Assembly: GCF_021869535.1 (NCBI RefSeq)
Contig: NW_026262679.1
Coordinates: 85,309,143-85,373,142 of the forward strand
Length of the DNA stretch: 64,000 nucleotides
Direction: 5' to 3'
Source: Mytilus californianus
Taxonomy: Eukaryota; Mollusca; Bivalvia; Mytilida; Mytilidae
Positions within the stretch are counted from its first letter, which is position 1, and every line of letters begins with the position of its first letter. Shown piece after piece: positions 40,086 to 51,339 of the stretch. The notes beneath the pieces were generated by a model. That model saw nothing but the letters and a program-made list of their open reading frames with translations. It did not search any database and had not been told where the DNA came from. Both the position numbers and the translations under genes were made by a program.

Positions 40086-41679
40086 TATGCAATACTCTCA
40101 AAATGCTTGTTTAATTTAGGTATGAGTTTTGCTCATGTTCTATGATCTCAGGTGGTGGATAGTTGAGTCATTGGCAATCATGATATCTCTCCTTTTTAGC
40201 TCACCTGGCCCTATGGGCCAAGTGAGCTTTTCTTATCACTTGGCGTCCGGTGTCCGTCGTCGTCATCTGTTAACTTTTACAAAAATCTTCTCCTCTGAAA
40301 CTACTTGGCCAAATTTAACCAAACTTGGCCACAATCATTATTTGGGTATCTAGTTTTAAAAATGTGTCCGACAACCCTGCCTACCAACCAACATGGCCCC
40401 CATGTCTAAAAATAGAAAAATAGTTTTAAAATGCAGTTTTTGGCTTATATCTCTGAAACTAAAGCATTTGGAGTAATTCTGACATGGGGTAAAAATGTTC
40501 ATCAGGTATAGATCTATCTGCCCTGGAATTTTCAGACGAATCAGACAACCCGTTGTTGGGTTGCTGCCCCTGAATTAGTTATTTTAAGGAAATTACCGTA
40601 ATGCAGTTTTTAACCGGATTTTATAAAAAAAAATCGGTTATTAATTTGGTGATGTACGGGGGCGGGCAGGCAGGCGGCTGCCAAACAGTGTCAGTGCATT
40701 TACTCATGAACCTTTCAACCAAAGCTTTTCAAATCTTAATATGTTGTTACTGATGACAAAATGGAGGTCAAGTTCAATATTGACCATTTTCACTCTCACC
40801 GTTCAGAAGTTATGGTTCTTGAAAGATTGAAAAATTGTGTTTCCAGTTGTGTCCGTGCTTAAACTCATGAACCATTCAACCAAAGCTTTTCAAATTTTAA
40901 TATGTTGTTACTGATGACAAAATGGAGGTCAAGATTGATATTGATGATTTTCACTTTTACCATCCATATTAATGTTCAAAGGGTTTGATTTCTTCAAAAA
41001 TTTGAATTATTGGTGTTCTTTGTTATGATGAATCTAATCATGTATTTATATTTTTAATTTTGGGGCCTGTTTTCAAATTGGTCCACATTAAGGTCCAAAG
41101 GGTCCAAAATTAAACTATGTTTGAATTTTTAAAAAAAATGAATAGTTTTGGTTCTTTGATGTGCTGAATCTAAGCAGATATTTAATTGATTATAATTTGA
41201 AAGTAAATATATAACATCATATATAATTTTAGAGAACTATTTTTATATCATTTATTCAGTTGAGTTATTTCCCTTTGAACAGAAAATTAATAAGTATATG
41301 GATAAAATGAAACTGTTTCATTTCAACATAAATTAAATATAAATAGGGTTCTTTCTAATGCTGAATCTAAATCTGTGTATTTAAATATTGGATTTTTGGG
41401 CCCAGTTTTCAAGTTAGTCCAAATCAGGGTCCAAAGTTAAACTTTGTTTGATTTTAACGAAAATTGAATTTATGGGGTTCTTTGAAATGCTGAATCTAAC
41501 CATGTATTTAGAGATTTTGGGCTTCTTTATCAAATTGGTCCACATTGAGGTCCAAAGAGTTCTAAATTAAACTTTTGTTTGATTTCATAAAAAACTGAAT
41601 TCTTGGGTTCTTTAATATGCTAATTCTAACAATGTACTTAGATTTAGGATATTGGACCATAATACTAGTAGGTAAATGT

Positions 41680-41855
41680 CCAATTTCAAATTTTTCAGTT
41701 CTTTGACCACATTCATTTTGTGTCACCAACCTATGCTGTGTCAAATATTCAGTCGCAAACCAAATTCAGATCTGTTTTAAGCTTAAATGTAGTGTCCATA
41801 CTTGCTCAACTGTTTAGGGTTCGACCTCTGCAGGATATCCGGTTTGCTGTCACTC
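41680..41855 (+). repeat. dispersed repeat (CTGTGTCAGAAACCTAT family), copy 3
   Basis: TTCTTTGACCACATTCATTTTG, CTATGCTGTGTCAAATATTC and CAACTGTTTAGGGTTCGACC correspond in order to the copies at 9316 and 16288, more diverged. Confidence 0.75.
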
Positions 41856-43352
41856 TGACAGCCTCTTGTTGGGTATTATCTTGAATATTATTATAGATAG
41901 AGATACACTGTAAAGAGCAATAATGTTCAGCAAAGTAAGATCTACAAATAAGTCAACATGACCAAAATAATTGACCCCTTAAGGAGTTATTGACCTTAAT
42001 AGTCAAATTTTCGTAAATTTTTGTAATCTTTTACAAAAATGTTCTCCTCTGAAACAACATAGACAAATTCAACCAAACTTGGCCACACTCATCATTAGGG
42101 TATCTACTTAAAAAAAAGTGTCCTATGACTCCGCCTGCCAACCAATATGGCCGACATGGCTAAAAATAGAACATAGGGGTAAAATGCAGTTTTCGGCTGA
42201 TATCTCTGAAACTAAAGCATTTAGAGCAAATACAACACGAATAAAGATGTTCATCAGGTTTAGATCGATCTGCCCTGAAATTTTCAGACGAATCAGACAA
42301 CCCGTTGTTGGGTTGCTGCCCCTGAATAAGTAATTTTAAGGAAATTTTGCAGTTTTTGGTTATTATCTTTAACATTATTATAGATAGAGATAAACTGTAA
42401 ACAGCAATAACGTTCAGCAAAGTAAGATCTACAAATAAGTCAAACATGACCAAAATTTTCAATTGACCCCTTAAGGAGTTATTGCCCTTTATAATCAAAT
42501 TTTAACAATTTTTCGTAATTTTTGTAATCTTTTACAATAATCTTCTCCTCTGAAACTACTTTCCCAAATTTAATCACACTTGGCCAAAATCATCATTGGG
42601 GTATCTAGTTTAAAAATGTGTCCGATGACACCGCTTGCCAACCAAGATGGCCAACATGGCTAAACATAGAACATAGGGGGTAAAATGCAAGTTCTGTCTA
42701 TTATTTTGAAAACCATTATAAAGAGAGAAAATCTGACCAGAGCAAAAATGTTCAGATTGTTGAGCTCTACCAATTGTCCATACTTGTCTAAACTGTCAGA
42801 TGACTTTTTATAGGAGTTATTGCCCTTAAATGACAAATTTACCATTTTTTTTCATTTTTGCCTACTAAATTGAAAACTATTAAAGATACAGAGGAACTTT
42901 AAAATGATCAGCAAGACAAGTTCTACAAATAGGTCAACATGGTCGAAATCGTCAATTGACTCCTTATTAGAACTATTGCCCTTTGATGATGATTTTGACC
43001 ATTTTTTTGCGTTTTTTGATGAAGTTGAAGTCCAATCAACTTGAAACTTTGTACACATGTTCCCTATGATATGATCTTTCTAATTTTAGTGCCAAATGAG
43101 AGTTTTGACCCCAATTTCACGCTCCATTGAACATAGAAAATGATAGTGCCCGCTTCAGGTTAAAGTTTTTGGTCAAGGTAGTTTTTGATGAAGTTGAAGT
43201 CCAATCAACTTGAAACTTAGTACATACATGTTCCCTATGATATGGTTTTTCTAATTTTAATGCCAAATTAGAGTTTTGACCCAATTTCACGGTCCACTGG
43301 ACATAGAAAATGATAGTGCCCGCTGCAGGTTAAAGTTTTTGGTCAATGTAGT

Positions 43353-45208
43353 CCACTACTAAATTGTCTATTCTACTTACTAGTACACTTGGTACAATCA
43401 AAAACCTGATAATAGTGAAATTATTTGAAAATAGTGGAATTTATTACTTTTGGAGTGTCAAAAACTCATTGGAAATACTTGATAAATTACATGCACATAT
43501 TGGTGATTTTGAATCTGTTCAAAGTTTTGATTTTTCTACCCTATATACCACTTTGCCTCATATTCTTATTAAGAAAAAATTCACACACCTAATTAAATGG
43601 GCATTTAAAAAGTCGGAATGCGAATACATATGTTCAAACTCTTTTAGGTCATTTTTTAGTAGCAACAAACAAAAGAACTATGTCAATTGGACATGCTTTG
43701 ATACTATATCTGCCCTTGAATTTTTACTTGATAACATTTTTGTTCGCTTTGGAGATTCCGTATATCGTCAAGTTATCGGAATTCCAATGGGGACTAACTG
43801 TGCACCACTTATTGCGGACCTGTTTTTGTATTGTTATGAGTTACAATTTATGACTAAAATCAGCAAAGACCCATCGAAACAACATCTGATACAAAAATTT
43901 AACAATACTTTTAGATATTTGGATGATATATTGGCTCTCAATAATGACGACTTCAGTATGTATACTAAAGAAATTTATCCTGTTGAACTTACTTTAAATA
44001 AAGCTAATACTAACAATGACCACTGTCCATTCCTCGATCTTGATATCTATATCATTAACGGGAAGCTTAATACAAAAATTTATGATAAAAGAGATGATTT
44101 TTCATTTCCTATCGTTAATTATCCATTTTTAGATGGTCACGTTCCCTTGTCACCATCTTATGGTGTTTATATATCTCAACTTGTACGATTCGCTCGTGTA
44201 TGTAACAACTTATTAGATTTTAGCGAGAGAAATTTATGTATTACTGAAAAATTATTACACCAGGGTTTTCGATATCATAAACTAGTCAAAACATTTACTA
44301 AATTTTATCATCGGTACAAGGACATCATTCGTAAATATAACTCAACATGCAGACATCTTATACGTTCGGGTATTTCACATCCAATCTTTTATGGTAATAT
44401 TCTTTACAAAGCACAAAAATGTCAGTATTCACCTCAAAAGCTAACAAAACCTTTAAACAGACTTATTCAGAAGGGATATAGTTACGATACTGTTGTCAGG
44501 TCATTAAAGATTGCATATTTTGGCTTTAATATTGATTCACTTATAGGGTCTTTGCATCGGAATTAAACACATTTATTCTAAAACCAGTTGTTGGCATGAC
44601 ACGGGTTATGTTCTTCTCATATATTTTATGACAGTATAATACTAAACCCCTAACAGGAGGGATTGTGCCTGATATTCATATGATGAAGACATAATCTTTC
44701 AATCCGTTTAATTGAGGTCTGGAGCTGGCATGTCAGTAACTTTTAGTAGTCTGTTGTTATTTATGTATTATTGTCATTTTGTTTATTTTCTTTTGTTTCC
44801 TATTCTGACATCGGACTCGGACTTCTCTTCTACTGAGTTTTACTGTGCGTACTGTTGTGCGTTTGTTTTTACTACATTGGCTAGATGTATAGGGGGAGGG
44901 TTGAGATCTCATAAAACATGTTTAACCCCGCCGCATTTTTGCGCCTGTCCCAAGTCAGGAGCCTCTGGCCTTTATTAGTCTTGTATCATTTTTAATTTTA
45001 GTTTCCTGTGTATAATTTGGAGTTTAGTATGACGTCCATTATCACTGAACTAGTATACATATTTGTTTAGGGGCCAGCTGAAGGACGCCTCCGGGTGCGG
45101 GAGTTTCTCGCTGCATTGAAGACCCATTTGTGGCCTTCGGCTGTTGTCTGCTCTATGGTCGGGTCGTTGTCTCTTTGACACATTCCCTATTTCCATTCTC
45201 AATTTTAT
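43353..45208 (+). mobile_element. 5'-truncated Penelope-like retroelement
   Basis: An intact reverse-transcriptase frame (43364-44566) is followed by about 640 bp of 3' sequence with recurrent mussel motifs: TCTGGAGCTGGCATGTCAGT, CCTGTCCCAAGTCAGGAGCC and GGGCCAGCTGAAGGACGCC, ending CCATTCTCAATTTTAT. The left boundary is the break in the array unit after GGTCAATGTAG, the right is where the unit resumes. No endonuclease domain is present, so the 5' part or the GIY-YIG end was lost or never existed. The Penelope assignment is by motif spacing; another RT class is possible. Confidence 0.75.
43364..44566 (+). CDS. Penelope-like reverse transcriptase (partial, open frame of 400 residues)
   Basis: The frame is uninterrupted and shows RT motifs in order: VQSFDFSTLYTTLPH (about residues 51-65; the D and the YT-x-x-P of motif A as in Penelope-like RTs), GIPMGTNCAPLIADLFLYCY (motif B), FRYLDDILAL (motif C with Asp pair 187-188) and PFLDLDIYI. 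It continues through PSYGVYISQLVRFARVCNN to a C-terminal KGYSYDTVVRSLKIAYFG. Such proteins copy RNA into DNA for element insertion. The first ATG is probably internal, because the N-terminal region is shorter than in full RTs and begins near the insertion edge. Since all catalytic Asp residues are retained and there is no stop, the insertion is young. No GIY-YIG nuclease motif is seen downstream. Confidence 0.85.
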   Translation: MSILLTSTLGTIKNLIIVKLFENSGIYYFWSVKNSLEILDKLHAHIGDFESVQSFDFSTLYTTLPHILIKKKFTHLIKWAFKKSECEYICSNSFRSFFSSNKQKNYVNWTCFDTISALEFLLDNIFVRFGDSVYRQVIGIPMGTNCAPLIADLFLYCYELQFMTKISKDPSKQHLIQKFNNTFRYLDDILALNNDDFSMYTKEIYPVELTLNKANTNNDHCPFLDLDIYIINGKLNTKIYDKRDDFSFPIVNYPFLDGHVPLSPSYGVYISQLVRFARVCNNLLDFSERNLCITEKLLHQGFRYHKLVKTFTKFYHRYKDIIRKYNSTCRHLIRSGISHPIFYGNILYKAQKCQYSPQKLTKPLNRLIQKGYSYDTVVRSLKIAYFGFNIDSLIGSLHRN

Positions 45209-46549
45209 TTGATGAAGTTGAAGTCCAATCAACTTGAAACTTAGTACACATGTTCCCTATGATATGATCTTTCTAATTTTAATGTCAAATTTCACGGTCC
45301 ATTGAACATAGAAAATGATAGTGCGAGTGGGGCATCCGTGTACTATTGGCACATTCTTGTTGCCTTATATCTTAAAATTATAATAGACAGATAGAAACTT
45401 AGCTAGGCAAAAATGATCATCAAAACAAAATCTACAATGAAGACAATATGAAGGAAATTGTCAGACGACTCCTCATTGGAGTTATTGCCCTTTGAAGACG
45501 ATTTTCACCTTTTTTTTGCATTTTGCCATATTTGATAGAAAATTATAATAAATAAAGATACATTTTAAATCACAAAAATGATCAGCAAGTCAAAATTACT
45601 AACAAGACAAATTTTGCCGTTTAGTAGACTGTCACTCTTTATAGGAGTGATTGCCCTAAAATGAGGATTTTTTTTATCCTCTTTTGTGTTTTGAGCCAAA
45701 GAAGATAGAGAGAAACTAAACAGGATAAATGATCAACAAAACAAATTTTTGTCATGAATTCTATTCTTGTCTACAATGTTGGAGAGTGTCCTTTGTTGAA
45801 TATGCACATTGACCAAGGTGAGCGACTTTAGAGCCTCTAGTTTTTTATTAGTTCAACTTAGCCACCCCTTGGCATATGTACAGAAATCGTTGCCACTCTT
45901 TAACTTTAACTAAAAAACCTTGGAGTTGGGTAATGCAACTTTGCATGTATACCACTTCACCACTACCAAAACGTGTATCAGGTACAAGATGGAAAACTGT
46001 AAATTGAAGGTCATGATCAAAAACTTATTTCAAACTAGCTATGCCTGTGCATATTTACAAAAATCGTTTCTGCTTTCTTTGTTTAGAACCCCTTGGAATT
46101 TTAAGGTGAATGTGTGTCAGATAACAAATTTTCTTCTTTGAAAAATCTATTATAGTAGAATAACTCTGATTTGTTCTAAAATTTCATCAATTTATTTATA
46201 TACTTAAGCAGATACACTTTGAATGTAATTTTGGATTTTTGGTTCTGAAACATGGTTTTATGATGCAGTATAAGACAATAGTTACCTTGGTCAATGCAAC
46301 ACATTTTGCTGTGTGTGTGTGACGTAAGTGAGTTGTCCAAAGACAATTTAAATTTTTCATTAAGAAGCCTTATCCCTTGGGTTTCTGACATGTGTATATC
46401 AGAATACTTCCGAATATCTAATCGTATATTTTGTCGGTAGAAAAATTGTCAGTTGAACATGCTCATCTGACTGAAAATTGAAATAATTCTGTGATTCATG
46501 TAATGTTTTGGGGATTCTTTTTTCTTTTGTAAATGGTTACATCTCTGGT

Positions 46550-46915
46550 TATTGTAAGTATTCCGTGTTGCTCTGTCTTTCGGTTTCTATGTAGTGTTTT
46601 TCGGATTTGTTTGGTTTAATTCTTCGTTTTTCGTATTTTCCATTCTCTTCGACGTAAGAGATTTGAATGTCCCATTGGTATATTCATTCTACTGTTTAGC
46701 GCACCTGACCCTTTTTGTGCTTTGTGCAAACACTAAAGAAGATATAGGGAAACTGTACACAGAAAAAAATTATCAGCAATGCACGATCAACAAACGTTGA
46801 TTTTTGTCTTGAATTCAATTCTAGTCTACAATATTTGAGAGCGTCCATTTTTGAAGATGCACATAGACATAGGTGACCTACACATGTTCTTTAGAGTCTC
46901 TAGTTGATACTGTTT
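46550..46915 (+). repeat. repeat tail fragment and short AGCTCACC-like element
   Basis: 46560-46690 (CTTTCGGTTTCTATGTAGTG, GAATGTCCCATTGGTAT) resembles the downstream part of a mussel retroelement. From 46698 an AGCGCACCTGACC head-like start leads to one unit and the tail CATAGGTGACCTACAC plus TTTAGAGTCTCTAG at 46867-46903. Confidence 0.6.
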
Positions 46916-47409
46916 GACCTGTAATCTTTTTGTAAAGTGTGCTTGCCCTTCTATCAGGGGTCATCTACCAAAGACCTCAATTTTATGGTTCAGTGTTTCA
47001 TATCACGTTTTTGATTTGAAATAGTTCCATGTTTGTACAAAATTTCTGATGTTTGATATTTTAATATAATTTCCAAAGACATGTTCAGTTCTGATGATTG
47101 AAGCAGTAATTTGTCTGTGATTGGATAGCGCATTAAGGCACAATTGATTTACCATGAAGAAATTGTTTTGCAAGTCAAAATTTAATTAATTTTTTTACCA
47201 TATAACTTGTGGCTTAAATGACTTGTTAACAAGCAGACATTCTATTTAAGAAAGGACAGAGACATCCAAAAACGTGTTTGTTCAGTTACGATTTGTTAAA
47301 AAAATACCAATTTCATTGAATGCATAACAAAAGGATGCATAAATTGTAATCTGGTAAAACATTTATATACATATATTAATTGTAGTGCATGTGAAGATTT
47401 TGTGAAGGA

Positions 47410-47880
47410 AAGGAGGAAGATACCAAAGGGATATTCAAACTCATAAGTCGAAGATAAACTGAAAACGCCATGTCAATAAAAAAAAACAAAATGAAAAACA
47501 ACGAATAGACATAGACAAACAGTCTAGAAAATTAGAGATCGAGCAACATGAACTCCATCAAAAATAGGGTTGGAAATCTGGTGCTCCGAAAGGGGTAAGT
47601 AGACCCACATGTGGTATCCGTCGAGTTGTTCATGTAAAAACAAATTAGGCGATAAGTCTCATTCGGTGATGACATATTCAAGGAAAAGAGGACTGATTGT
47701 GGTTAATGGCAAGTGGAACATGTCCATCGACATCTGTGAAACAGACATTCTATACCGGTCAACCAACTCGTGATGTCGTTCGTAAAATTTTTGAAGGGAT
47801 GACTTCAACGTTTCCAATTGGAACCCTTGGTTTGATTTTTTTTTAAGCAGCGTCCCTTTATTAAGGAAATAATCATAAAT
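47410..47880 (-). repeat. dispersed mussel repeat, minus orientation
   Basis: GATACCAAAGGGATATTCAA, ACTCATAAGTCGAAGATAAAC, GAACATGTCCATCGACATCT and CCAACTCGTGATGTCGTTCG recur in Mytilus as I remember it. On the minus strand it reads as a broken coding-like stretch (YERHHELVDRYRMSVSQMS) with stops, suggesting the decayed 3' part of a retroelement. Confidence 0.6.
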
Positions 47881-47889
47881 GGAAACGAT

Positions 47890-50740
47890 AGCTCTGGAAT
47901 ATCGAGTTAGACAAATCAGGTTTTTAAATGATAAGATTGTCTTGTAAAGTTTTAGAATAAGCTCATCATTTATGTTTTTTACATCAATGTTTTCTAGACG
48001 CTTTTATTTGACTGTAGTTGAAATGATAACCTGCAAATAATAAGACTGAAATGACAAACCAGTGATATATATAAAACGTCTAGATATTAGTCAACGATCT
48101 TTCTTACGAGGGCGCTGGATCGTTACGAGTAACGATACCTGTACAGTCAGGATTCTACTTCGTCAAAATTATCTCCCCATTACGCCAGTTCATTTTTATA
48201 ATTGTAAAAAGGGAAGCCATTGTAGGGATGACGCGCTGCCAATTTAGCTCTTGAAAACCGATAAATTTATCCACATAGCACCATTACGATCCTTATATGC
48301 CAGTTGCATTTTAAAAGACAAATGTATCTACTAGCTAATGAGCATCAGTTAATGTACTTGTCGGCATGCAGTCAACTTAAAACTATTATCTGATCGGTTG
48401 TCAGGTGGAATTTTCGAAAATTTATAAACATTTAAAAAAAATTCTAATTAAATATTTCGTGGAAGGGCAGACTAAAAATTTTCAGTGGTTGAAGACTATA
48501 AACCCTTATTATCACACACAAAAAATGAAGTTTTTTCGAAGATATGCATTTTTAAGATCCAACTTAAAAGTCTGTCGTCAAGTACTTTAAGTAAAAATTT
48601 GCTATTCGAACACACCTACTCTGTTTTTATGATTCATCAGAAAGGTATTTGCTTGACCCATATATTGCATTTTTTAGTACTGTGAATTTTTGATGTTATA
48701 AAGTCAACCTGTAGCCTTGATATATAAAAATGATAGAATCTGAAGCGATATGATGTATCAAATACTCTTGCTTTATACGTTTTCAAGACAAAATATACAA
48801 CTCAAACACGCCCTAACATTATAAGGTGCACTCAATTTTCTCTTTTCGATGCAAGTGTTACCCATTTTTTGGAATTTTTTCTTGAGTCACATAATGGAAG
48901 GGCAGAAACGAAAATTAAGGAACAAATAGATTGATATGTTCTACGTCCGTGATAATTTTTTTTTAAGAATCGGAGGTTATGCATTTTTTAGATCCAACTG
49001 AATAGACACCCATGTCGTCGACTTGATATCTAATTGTTCTGCTTAATTATGTAATAGATAAATTGAAAACTTTTGCAGATGGTGTTTTATGATAAAATAC
49101 TTCGTAATTTAGTCGAAAACTGTCATTTTAGTTGTTTCTATTAACTTTTAAATTTTTTGTTACTATAGCAAACATTACAGTAAGCATTTATCGCCTTCTC
49201 TAACAAAGAGCTTCGATTCTTTTGTTCTATTTCAACTGGGTTTCCGCCTGCTGTACACAATAACTAAATTATATAAACGCCTAAAAACTATACAAAACAT
49301 CACCAATATTAAAAAAAGGAAACATTAAATGTAAGTATCTATAAATATTTCGGATTATATATATATGCTTTTCTTGAAAAATAATATCTTCAACTTTTTT
49401 TAAAAAACTCCAGGAAATGCTCTATTGGGAAATTAGTTATAAAGTCCGAGGTTCGAAAATTTTGTGAACAATCTAAGAAACTGCATTCATAAAACACACA
49501 CTTTTGACTCGTCCAGTGTCTGTTTGAAAAAGCAATCTAGGTTAAGTGAATTGTTTCTGTGTATTCTATGTAAATAATTATCGACATTCAAAATGTTAAA
49601 GTGTTTTCCTGTATCATAGTCAGCCTAAGTGACCAACGTTTTTTTAAACATACTTGAACAAAATAATGACACAGTTTCTGAAAGATTTCATACAATTGAA
49701 GATGTGTGTTTTTTTTTTAATCATACGAATTTCATTGGGCAAGCGTTAGAGCATATCAGAATATTTAGATTTGAAGTAACTCATCTATAACTTTTAAATA
49801 TGTTCTATTAAAACAATGATTACAAAGGAGTAACACACAGCACCTTTTAAGCCATGTTATTTTTTTCTCAGTAAATGAATGACACTAGTCTTAGCAGTTT
49901 CTGTGCGATGAGATTCCTATATTTTTACTTTTCTCATCCGTGTGACCGTAAAAAACTATTCGGCAATGAGCTATTGGCTGATAGCTTAAATTCATACAGT
50001 TTGGCAGAATTCTCAGTACAACGTTTGGATCCTGGTAGCTGTGTAAATTACACACAGAAATAACAAAATAGCAACTTTAATATAAAATAATGATAATAAT
50101 AATATTAACAGTAATACAAATGATAAAATTGATAATGATAATATTATTTATAATACTAATGATAATAATCAATCAATCAAGTTAAATTGTTTTTTTCATG
50201 TTTTTATACTATAATAAGATTTCAAAAATACAAAAAATAAAAAGATTAGAATACAAATAATTGAATATTTTTATTAAACACAATATGTACTTATCGCAAC
50301 AGGGCAAGTCCGTTTCAAGTGAAATGGACGTGAAAGTCCATTTGATATAAGTTGATTTTTTAAAAGTTATATGGCAAGCTCACTTTTTGACATGTGCATT
50401 TCATGCTATTTATTCTTAGCAAATGTGGATAAAACATTTCCTGCAGTATATACAAATAATACTCAAGTGAACGTAGCAACTGATAAATATCCACATATAT
50501 ATAATATTACATTAAATAACATAAAGAACAAAGCATATGTTCGAGAAACAAAGTGATTCTATATTGTAAAAGGGTAACCGTATATTAAATCATAATTTAT
50601 TTTTATACATGTCGGTTGAATAATTATTTTACCTTGGAATCGGTAGATATAAACGAATTAACCGTGGGCACGTAAGTTAATCTCGAGGCGACATTATTTT
50701 AAAGATTTGATTTACTAAAATTTCTTAAATGAACAAATTG
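47890..50740. other. AT-rich DNA with no gene recognised
   Basis: Two open frames of about 60 codons (48062-48247 and 49875-50063) have no recognised domain. A short (AAT)n/(GATAAT)n low-complexity stretch lies at 50088-50175. Otherwise nothing stands out. Confidence 0.45.
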
Positions 50741-50744
50741 TAAA

Positions 50745-50845
50745 TTTTGGAGGCCATAAGGTGACCTATAGTTGTTTACTTCTATGTCATTTGGTCTCTG
50801 GTGGAGAGTAGTCTCACTGGCAATCATACCACATATTCTTATTTT
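50745..50845 (-). repeat. GATGTGGTATGATTGCC repeat, reverse copy
   Basis: The reverse complement reads AGAATATGTGGTATGATTGCC, CTACTCTCCACCAGAGACC and AAATGACATAGAAGTAAAC, then AACTATAGGTCACC. Confidence 0.88.
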
Positions 50846-50956
50846 TATAAACGATACTTGATGCCTTAACATTGAGCAATTCCAATCTTGTTACGTACAA
50901 CAATCAGAAGGATAAATAATCTAACATTTTTTTTTAGTGTAATAATAAATATAGAT

Positions 50957-51330
50957 TCTACCACTGCATCGAGTGTGATACGATATTTATCCACTCGAGA
51001 CAGTTAAATTTTCAAATTTAAAACGCGAGGCTCGCCGAGCGTTTTAAATATTTAAAATTTAACTGTCGAGAGTGGATAAATATCGTATTACACGAGATTT
51101 GGTGGTGGAATCTGTTTCTCTAATGATTTTCAAACTATATGCAGGCAAACTTATTCCTTCTTTTTGAATGATCTTCAAAAAGATGTGTTCTTTCTATGTG
51201 ACGTCATCAGGCATGATCGCCTTTTTTCATGCCGTCACAATAGAAAATTAAGAGGAAAGCAAGAAAATTCGACTTCATAATCAGATTTTAACCAATGAAG
51301 AACTGAGATCAAACGAACAACACGTTGATT
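50957..51330 (-). mobile_element. foldback element, copy 2 (reverse of 14738-15105)
   Basis: The palindrome at 50957-51112 has arms of about 70 nt (CGATATTTATCCACTC, CAGTTAAATTTT, CGCGAGGCTCGCC centre). Beyond it the CRE-like TGACGTCATC and the CAATGAAGAACTGAGATC end match copy 1. The stem is better preserved than in copy 1. Confidence 0.85.
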
Positions 51331-51339
51331 AAATTTTTT

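Larger units (their letters stand above)
43010..45360 (+). repeat. ~170-bp unit array split by the Penelope-like insertion
   Basis: Units start GATGAAGTTGAAGTCCAATC at 43018, 43188 and 45211, each with GTTCCCTATGATATG and CATAGAAAATGATAGTGC. The first two are complete and the third, after the inserted element, runs to the tail GAGTGGGGCATCCGTGTACT at 45327. The ATGCCCC-type head of this array is not seen. Confidence 0.85.
40198..45846 (+). repeat. hairpin-headed repeat, AGCTCACC family, composite
   Basis: The head AGCTCACCTGGCCC...GGGCCAAGTGAGCT (40198-40228) follows a T-run; GTCCGGTGTCCGTCGTCGTC comes next. Units include CTCTGAAACTACTTGGCCAA, ACCAAACTTGGCCACAATCA and CTGATGACAAAATGGAGGTC. 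The tail ACCAAGGTGAGCGACTTTAG and GAGCCTCTAG lies at 45811-45840, before another T-run. It has absorbed other repeats, including the 7.8-kb type array (40975-41855), an ATGCCCC-type array (about 43010-45360) and a Penelope-like element. Confidence 0.8.

Noticed and set aside
42160-43058. Minus-strand frames of 60-110 codons
   Set aside because: They run across tandem array units, differ between units and show no domain.
44712-45232. Open frames downstream of the Penelope-like RT (both strands)
   Set aside because: They lie in the recurrent non-coding 3' tail of the element; the same tail occurs without open frames at 37.9 kb.
49875-50063. Possible exon after a TTTTTTTCTCAG acceptor, reading CDRKKLFGNELLADSL
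   Set aside because: No recognised domain, no partner exon nearby and no other evidence for a gene at 46-53 kb.
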